A stretch of 64,000 nucleotides of DNA from Hyposmocoma kahamanoa (lineage: Eukaryota; Arthropoda; Insecta; Lepidoptera; Cosmopterigidae): NCBI RefSeq assembly GCF_003589595.1, contig NW_020653750.1, positions 10,322,482 through 10,386,481 of the forward strand, given 5' to 3'. The position numbers and the translations under genes are program-made. Every line of letters starts with the position of its first letter. Position 1 is the stretch's first letter. The notes below the pieces were generated by a model that did not search any database, was not told the DNA's origin, and worked only from the letters and a program-made list of their open reading frames with translations. Shown piece after piece: positions 59,601 to 64,000 of the stretch.

Positions 59601-62600
59601 TTTATGGCGTTTAGTGGAAAATATCACTTAAGTACGTGATTTTTCCTTTAAGCAGACGATAATTATGTACAAAAGCTGTGAGTTCAAGGATCATTCAGAT
59701 GCAGAGGTCCAATACTGCCCTCAGAACGAACAAAGGCACAATTGCTGTATAAAGTACGTATAGTTATGCCTTTTTTCGTTACGAGGACAGAATATAAATT
59801 ATCAAAAGCTATCAAAGTATAAGAAATTGTCTACCTTGACGCCAGTGTGGTCGACTATAAACTGTCTTTTTAGAAGAGACCCGTGCCCTGCTGTGGAATA
59901 TGTGTTGGAAAACCCAATTCGCTGTAACTTACTTGAGATGCCTTCGAGGAAATATTCACTATGGAACCTCGTATTCCATTCTGGATCATTTTCTTGGCGA
60001 CGATCTGACTGACGTTCAAAATAGCCTTTGTATTAATTGATATTGTTCTGTAATTATTAAAAATTAATATAACATTATAAATACGAACTGGGTTACGGGA
60101 CGAACATGTCGTGCGTCTGGTGTTAAGCGACACGCCTATCCATAGCAGTTGCAGTGCCACTCAGAACTTTAAATTGAAAAGGTTAAAAACCGGAACGCAG
60201 TAACATAGTTCTTAGTCTATTGTGACAATAATGGTCACATTACCGCTTGGCGACAGAAAACGTTATAAGGTGGCAGTATTTCGCTGGACGAACTCTTTAC
60301 GCGTTTGGCTTCTTCTCAGACCGCCACCGCGAAACACATAACGTCTATGTCGCTCTTATTACATAGACTAAAGACTTTCTGACAAACCTATTCTATGTTA
60401 ATACGGTTGGCCACTCTCATATGCGGAACATTTTTTGAATGTGATCAATGAGTAGGCAACATATTTTTTAAAATCAGGTAATTCTCAGGGGTATTCCGCC
60501 GCCAGTAGGCGATGGGTGATATCAGACGTCATCTCCTCCCTCACTATTATGTCGTTGATAGTCACGGGGAGCTTTCGCATCATTCCGTAACAGTTGGCAA
60601 CACCTGTCATACCTTAGAATGAAAGTGTCCTAATTAAAAAAATTACGAAAATGAGTTTATATGGTAAAACGACTTTAAAAATAATTGGCCATAAAGTTGT
60701 TCATTTGGAACTGACTCATTAAGGCTCGAATAGCACACACTATCTATATGGGCCTCTTTCATATCTTGGACTTACTCTTGATGGTCGCTGGGATTTATAA
60801 GCCCACTTCAAACGCCTGGTACCAGGGTTGATGGGGACTGCAGGTTCATTGAGTGGGCTTTTCTCAAATTTGGGTAGTCCAAAAGCCTTAAGCCGGAAAC
60901 TATACATGGGGGTTGTGGGGTCGAAGGCTATATATGGCTCCCCTGTGTGGGCAGACACCTTGAAGAAGCAGAATGTCGCCCTTCTGCGCAAACCCCAGAC
61001 AGTGATAAGAGGGCCATAAGGGTGACGCGGGGTTCCCTCACGATCTCTTTTGAGATCTGGCAGGTTCCCTGTCATGGGACCTGGATGCGAAGGCCCTCTC
61101 GTCCATATTTCACTGGCGAGAGGAAGTGCATGGCCAGGGCCAGCGATTAGCGCCGAGAGAGATGGAGGCGAAAGAGAACGAGCTCCGGCGCGCCATGTTG
61201 GTGGAGTGGGCCCATAGGCTCGAACAGCCTAGTGCATGCCACCATACTATCGAGGCAATCCGCCCTGGATTGTCGCAGTGGATGGACAGGCGACATGGTG
61301 CGCTAACCTTTCGGCTGACGCAGATCCTCTCGGGACACGGCTGTTTTGAGAGGTATCTTAGTCGAATTGCCGGAAGGGAGGCGACATCGGAGTGCCACCA
61401 CTGCAGTAGGTGCCCCGGGGAGTCGGCTCAGCACACGGTAGAGGTTTGCCCGGCCTGGGAGAAGCGCAATTGTTGGAAGGAATCTCTTGTTGCCGACGGT
61501 GGTTCGCGCCATGGTCGACAACGAGAGGTTGTGGAAAGCGGTCCTAACTTTCTGTGAAACCGTCCTTTTGCAGAACGAGGCGGCGGAGAGAGACAGGGAG
61601 GCTGCGGCCTCTGTCGCCATCCGTCGCCGAAGGACAGGGAGAAGGAGACGCGACTTTAGTCGCCACCTTCCCCCATAGGAAGCCACGGCGATGAACGTGG
61701 GGATACGAGTTCGCCGTCTTTGCGTGTGGCTCGAGATGGTGTCGCGTGCACCCGCGACAAGAAGAAAAAAAGCGCAAAAAGACCGCTAAACGAACGTAAT
61801 TTATTCAATTATTTTCAAGTGTTTGTTTGTGTCACATAGTGTAATGAATCCATTAAAGATAATGTGCATTATTGAAACATTAGATAATGTTACAAAAAGA
61901 AGTTGGGTGCAGCAGTTAACTTTGAGAATGTTATTTAGGGCTGTTAACCACAATTGTATCCCGTAAGTGCAGATCGGTTTTATTACACCTTTATTATTTA
62001 ACATAACAATTTCAGGTATTTTCCAGAGTTTAGATGCGTGGGAGCTTCTGAGTGTGGCATTGAAAGTAAAATTTGATTATTTACACGTCAATAAAACCAT
62101 CGTTAGAATTTTGTTAGAAACAATTAAAAGATATCTAAGTCACTCAAAGTGACACAAAGTTATGTGAGGTAGGTCTGGCCAAAACAGTCCTTACTCAAAT
62201 ATATGAAACTATTTTTTCCCTTTTACTTTAAAATATATTTGGGAAGTAGGAAATTGTATGGGCGGCTGTAATTAACATGAACCTATACATACATTTTAAT
62301 GATCTTTCTCGGACAGTAATTCGTTTTTCATTTATTCTGAAAAATACATTTTTTGAGTTAATACACTATTGTATTAACAGTACGTTATGCAAAACAATGG
62401 ACGAGAAAGCTTGGAACAAAACCGAATACGGTTTTGTTCTTTTAGGTTTATAAAAATGTAGTTAAAATGTACGTACTTGTCAAAAGTGCTTGAACTGCAT
62501 TCTAAAAAGGGTTCAACCATCGCAATACCAGCACAGTTTACTAGAGCGTCGAAAACTCCTAAGGATTCCACGATTTCTCTAGTTTTATCCCAGTCTGAAA

Positions 62601-62729
62601 GATCTACAGCTACTACGTCTATCGATGGATATTCTTCTTTCAGCTTCTTAAGGTTTGCAGGTTGATTTGAAAGAGTAGCTATATTGGCACCCTGCCTCCA
62701 TAGTTCCACCACAATGCCACGTCCAATAC
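53689..62729 (-). CDS. DCXR: L-xylulose/dicarbonyl reductase (DCXR-like SDR), 5' end missing
   Basis: Exons read on the minus strand are 62477-62729, 59933-60047, 58659-58864 and 53689-53800, with GT-AG introns and consistent phases, giving about 227 aa. The family is about 244 aa, so one short first exon (start and beginning of the TGxxxG motif) is missing, probably beyond 64000. Seen in order are [20 protein letters not shown] (Rossmann fold), [14 protein letters not shown] (the NNAG-like motif), SINTKA with the catalytic Asn, VNISSKASQ (Ser), VAYCASKGA (Tyr and Lys) and [20 protein letters not shown], which is typical of DCXR. The protein ends [10 protein letters not shown]. Such tetrameric enzymes reduce L-xylulose and alpha-dicarbonyls with NADPH. 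The residue that is Arg in mammalian DCXR after beta-2 (SRT) is Asn here (LSNQ), so cofactor choice may differ. The introns carry an intact mariner and an R1-like relic. The gene is convergent with the kinase gene. Confidence 0.85.
54240..54332 (+). repeat. family H repeat
   Basis: 'gctgatggaaagtgatgatg' then 'ccctctcgccttgaaaggcc', followed directly by the SINE at 54334. Confidence 0.5.
54334..54520 (+). mobile_element. tRNA-derived SINE family G, DCXR intron
   Basis: 'taagccgtggtaacctaatg', 'ggttcgagtccgggctctct' and 'aagaaaaacatcgtgatgaa'. It abuts the palindromic repeat at 54525. Confidence 0.65.
54525..54775. mobile_element. internally deleted relative of the Penelope-like terminal repeat
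   Basis: It carries the same outer arms as 22955-23520 ('tcttttagtgaataaccacg', 'cccgatatttcg' and complement) but only a short centre with 'gacagatatgtctgctctta'. It is palindromic overall and contains no coding part. Confidence 0.6.
54808..54872 (+). repeat. AT-rich trinucleotide microsatellite
   Basis: (AAT)n mixed with (AAC)n and GATAAT units, in the last intron of the DCXR-like gene. Confidence 0.85.
55560..55620. mobile_element. half copy of the 58.3 kb MITE
   Basis: Contains 'aaaatgtgtagcctgatgtg' followed by 'ccgacgtccgtag', matching one arm of the MITE at 58334-58442. The other arm is absent. Confidence 0.45.
56024..57309 (-). mobile_element. complete mariner element, 1286 bp
   Basis: Terminal inverted repeats of about 27 bp differ only at the first base (left ATAGGGGTTAAAGTATGAAA, right end reads TTAGGGGTTAAAGTATGAAA). 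The element is flanked by TA on both sides (56022-56023 and 57310-57311), as expected for Tc1/mariner. It encloses one uninterrupted transposase on the minus strand. It sits in the last intron of the DCXR-like gene and splits a copy of another repeat (55963-57352). Confidence 0.93.
56102..57121 (-). CDS. mariner transposase, intact, cecropia-like
   Basis: An uninterrupted 339 aa frame, close to the usual mariner transposase length of about 345. The N-terminal half has paired helix-turn-helix DNA-binding regions ([16 protein letters not shown] linker; [11 protein letters not shown]). The catalytic core shows [12 protein letters not shown] (first Asp), LLHDNARPH (second Asp) and, 34 residues further, [15 protein letters not shown] (third Asp), so the DD34D triad is complete. 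WVPHDLT is also typical. The [17 protein letters not shown] and [10 protein letters not shown] stretches resemble the cecropia subfamily, to which human HSMAR1 belongs. It performs cut-and-paste transposition at TA sites. With near-perfect terminal repeats and no stop, the copy may be recent or still active. It is independent of the host reductase gene. Confidence 0.93.
   Translation of the reverse strand: MDTAKIRVIFEYEFRRGTNAAETARNINAAFGEGSTNERTVRFWFKRFRDGNFDLKNEPRGRPPTQVNNDELREIVEADPSQTTQELAAWFNVTLPTILTHLRQINKIKKYEKWVPHDLTDLQKETRVETCVALLNRYRNEGILDRIVTCDEKWILYDNRKRKMQWLTPGQMPQQCPKAKLTNNKVMVTVWWSQHGVIHYSFLRSGQAITADVYCAELRTMLTKLAVKQPRLMNRSSPFLLHDNARPHTARETILTLQELQLETIRHPPYSPDLAPTDYHFFRDLDNYLRDKKFSSQEAVQNAFTQFVQSRSSEFYRKGINNLPIRWQQCIDNNGNYFD
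57353..58333. other. DCXR last intron, unassigned part
   Basis: AT-rich, no frame or repeat recognised. Confidence 0.4.
58334..58442. mobile_element. small MITE, about 108 bp
   Basis: The left end GTACGGACAACGGCACATCA and the right end read on the minus strand GTACACACGGCAGCACATCA are inverted copies, both continuing into an ACTACACAT or GCTACACATTG segment. A half copy lies at 55565-55620. Confidence 0.6.
58865..59932. other. DCXR intron without recognised elements
   Basis: Very AT-rich around 59400-59560; nothing else supported. Confidence 0.4.
60090..60305 (-). repeat. 270-bp repeat family B, DCXR intron
   Basis: Reverse copy starting 'ttacgggacgaacatgtcgt', with a large internal deletion, ending 'tttcgctggacgaactcttt'. 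It lies 43 bases upstream of the DCXR exon that begins at 60047. Confidence 0.68.
60745..61795 (+). pseudogene. R1-like non-LTR retrotransposon 3' part, frameshifted
   Basis: Frames joined by shifts read [45 protein letters not shown] and then a 143 codon frame (61126-61557). That frame holds a Cys/His motif ([20 protein letters not shown]), the C-terminal zinc-knuckle arrangement of R1-clade ORF2 proteins. An arginine-rich end follows near 61677. At least two frameshifts make it non-functional. It is more GC-rich than its surroundings and lies in the exon 2/exon 3 intron of the DCXR-like gene. Confidence 0.75.
61800..62476. other. DCXR intron next to exon 2
   Basis: AT-rich; short frames only, no recognised repeat. 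Confidence 0.4.
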
Positions 62730-63736
62730 CTGTTTGAAAACAATTGTATCTTAATTGAGGGTATCAGCGTGAAAGTGGTGTAACCCTCATTTAATTTTTG
62801 TTGTAAAATATTACTTTAAGATACTAAAGTCCATAATTATATATTTGAATACTATATTTATGTATAAAATATTATACATAGGTAAATTGGTCATTCGCCC
62901 GTTTGCCAGAACAATGTATTATTTCTAAAACATCGAGCTGTATAGATAACACGTTAAATACTCAGTAGAAAGATAAATATCCATATTTATCCATTTTTAC
63001 TCGATATTTATCCAAAAACGTGGATAAATATTTGTAATCGTGGTTTATTATTTATATGGTAAAACAAAGTATATTTTTAAGCTTAATTGTAAACATTGAT
63101 ACAATTTAGTGGCATGTACTTATAGTATATTGCTTGTTATACCTTTTTTTCTCGCAGTGATAAAAAGAATACGTTTAAGTACCGTAACTCCCAGTAATTT
63201 TGCGTGAATCTTATTATTTTTTAAATACGTAGTTTGTGAAAAAAATCTTTACACACAATATTGAACAGCTGTGTAACATTTTGCAGGGATTTTTTTTCAA
63301 ATTACTAAGTTAGTCCGTTATTGTACAGTTGTTCAGCTTCTTATATAGAATATAAGGGTTTATGGTTGTTCAATATTTTATTTTTAAAAACTGTACAGAC
63401 TTCATTGGAAATACTTAAATGATAATTAATTCAAAGGAAATTCAACCTAAAATCACTTGGCCACTATTTTGCCAAAGCCTAAATTCGCTACCGACTAATT
63501 TACATGAGTGCGAAAGAGACAGAGAGAGCCGCTTAGGAGAATGTTCGCAACTCCGCGCCTTAGATGAGGTCCGCAGTCCGCGCACTTAGCATCAGTTCAT
63601 AGATGATTATAAAGTATTAAAGTATAAATAGCCATCTTGTGGTTTCATTAAAATAGCGCCATCTAGTTCCCACGGGCGAAACTAACTCGTACTAAACCAA
63701 TACGTACGTAGGCTATAGGTAGACATATATATATGC
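62730..63736. other. upstream DCXR intron or flank
   Basis: AT-rich. The first DCXR exon was searched for on the minus strand and not found. An inverted 'atatttatcca' pair lies at 62983-63032, and 'agcgccatctagttcccacg' at 63655 is a common repeat motif. Confidence 0.4.
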
Positions 63737-64000
63737 CTTTGAGTACCTTTGAGCGCCAGCGAGTGCCTTTGAGTGCATTGAGCGCCATCGAGTGCCTATG
63801 AGTGCTTTTGTGTGCCTATGAGTGCCATTGAATGCCAACGGGTGCTTTTGAGTGCCTTTGAATGCCCGCGAGTGCCTTTGAGCGCCTTTCAGTACCAGCG
63901 AGTGCCCGCGAGTGCTTTTGAAAGCCTTTGAGTGCTTTTAAGTGCCAGCAGTGCCTATGAATGCCCGCGAGTGCTTTTGAGTGACAGCGAGTGCTTTTGA
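63737..64000 (+). repeat. 10-bp minisatellite running off the window end
   Basis: Some 26 variable units of consensus GAGTGCCTTT, with variants such as GAGTGCCAGC and GAATGCCCGC. Period 10 is not a multiple of three, so it is not a protein repeat. The far edge is outside the window. Confidence 0.9.

Noticed and set aside
63160..63215. First exon of the DCXR-like gene on the minus strand (reads ITGSYG before a GTACTT)
   Set aside because: The resulting glycine motif would be one residue too short, and a stop codon lies just upstream with no ATG between.
1..64000. CRISPR arrays, bacterial operons, rRNA genes or integrated virus
   Set aside because: No regularly spaced direct repeats, Shine-Dalgarno-led gene clusters, rRNA segments or viral gene sets were seen; intron-containing genes show a eukaryotic nuclear locus.

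Overview
The window looks like AT-rich nuclear DNA from an insect, most probably a moth or butterfly (Lepidoptera). Introns are long and repeat-filled. There are many tRNA-derived SINEs, RTE-like and other non-LTR relics, MITEs and a cecropia-type mariner. The species cannot be named from the sequence. Three host genes can be assembled exon by exon with consistent splice phases. They are a dimmed/Mist1-type bHLH factor (+, 25828-32415, 247 aa), a casein kinase 1 delta/epsilon of the discs overgrown/doubletime type (+, 36508-49393, 341 aa in the preferred model) and a DCXR-like L-xylulose reductase (-, 53689-62729, missing its first coding exon).

Layout. Bases 1-25800 hold no recognisable host gene; they are repeats (SINEs, a ~270 bp family with 14 copies in the window, MITEs, non-LTR and Penelope-like relics) separated by plain AT-rich DNA. 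From 25.8 to 32.4 kb lies dimm, with a 4 kb first coding intron. About 4.1 kb further on, in the same orientation, starts the kinase gene, whose eight coding exons spread over 12.9 kb; its intron 5 contains an RTE relic. A candidate 3' UTR runs to about 51-52.4 kb. The reductase gene lies convergently. Its last intron contains an intact mariner whose terminal inverted repeats are almost perfect, and its exon 2/3 intron contains a frameshifted R1-like retrotransposon end. The window ends in a 10-bp minisatellite (63737-64000).

The three genes do not form a pathway. By family knowledge dimm drives peptidergic/secretory cell fate, CK1 delta/epsilon acts in circadian and growth signalling, and DCXR reduces L-xylulose and dicarbonyls. 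The most unusual features are structural. Three perfect 15-19 bp fold-backs with 4-nt loops suggest template-switch mutations. One MITE family with 8-bp target duplications occurs in two size classes. Two nested-insertion series allow relative dating. The dimm homologue has one extra residue in its bHLH loop. No clearly new multi-gene system was found.
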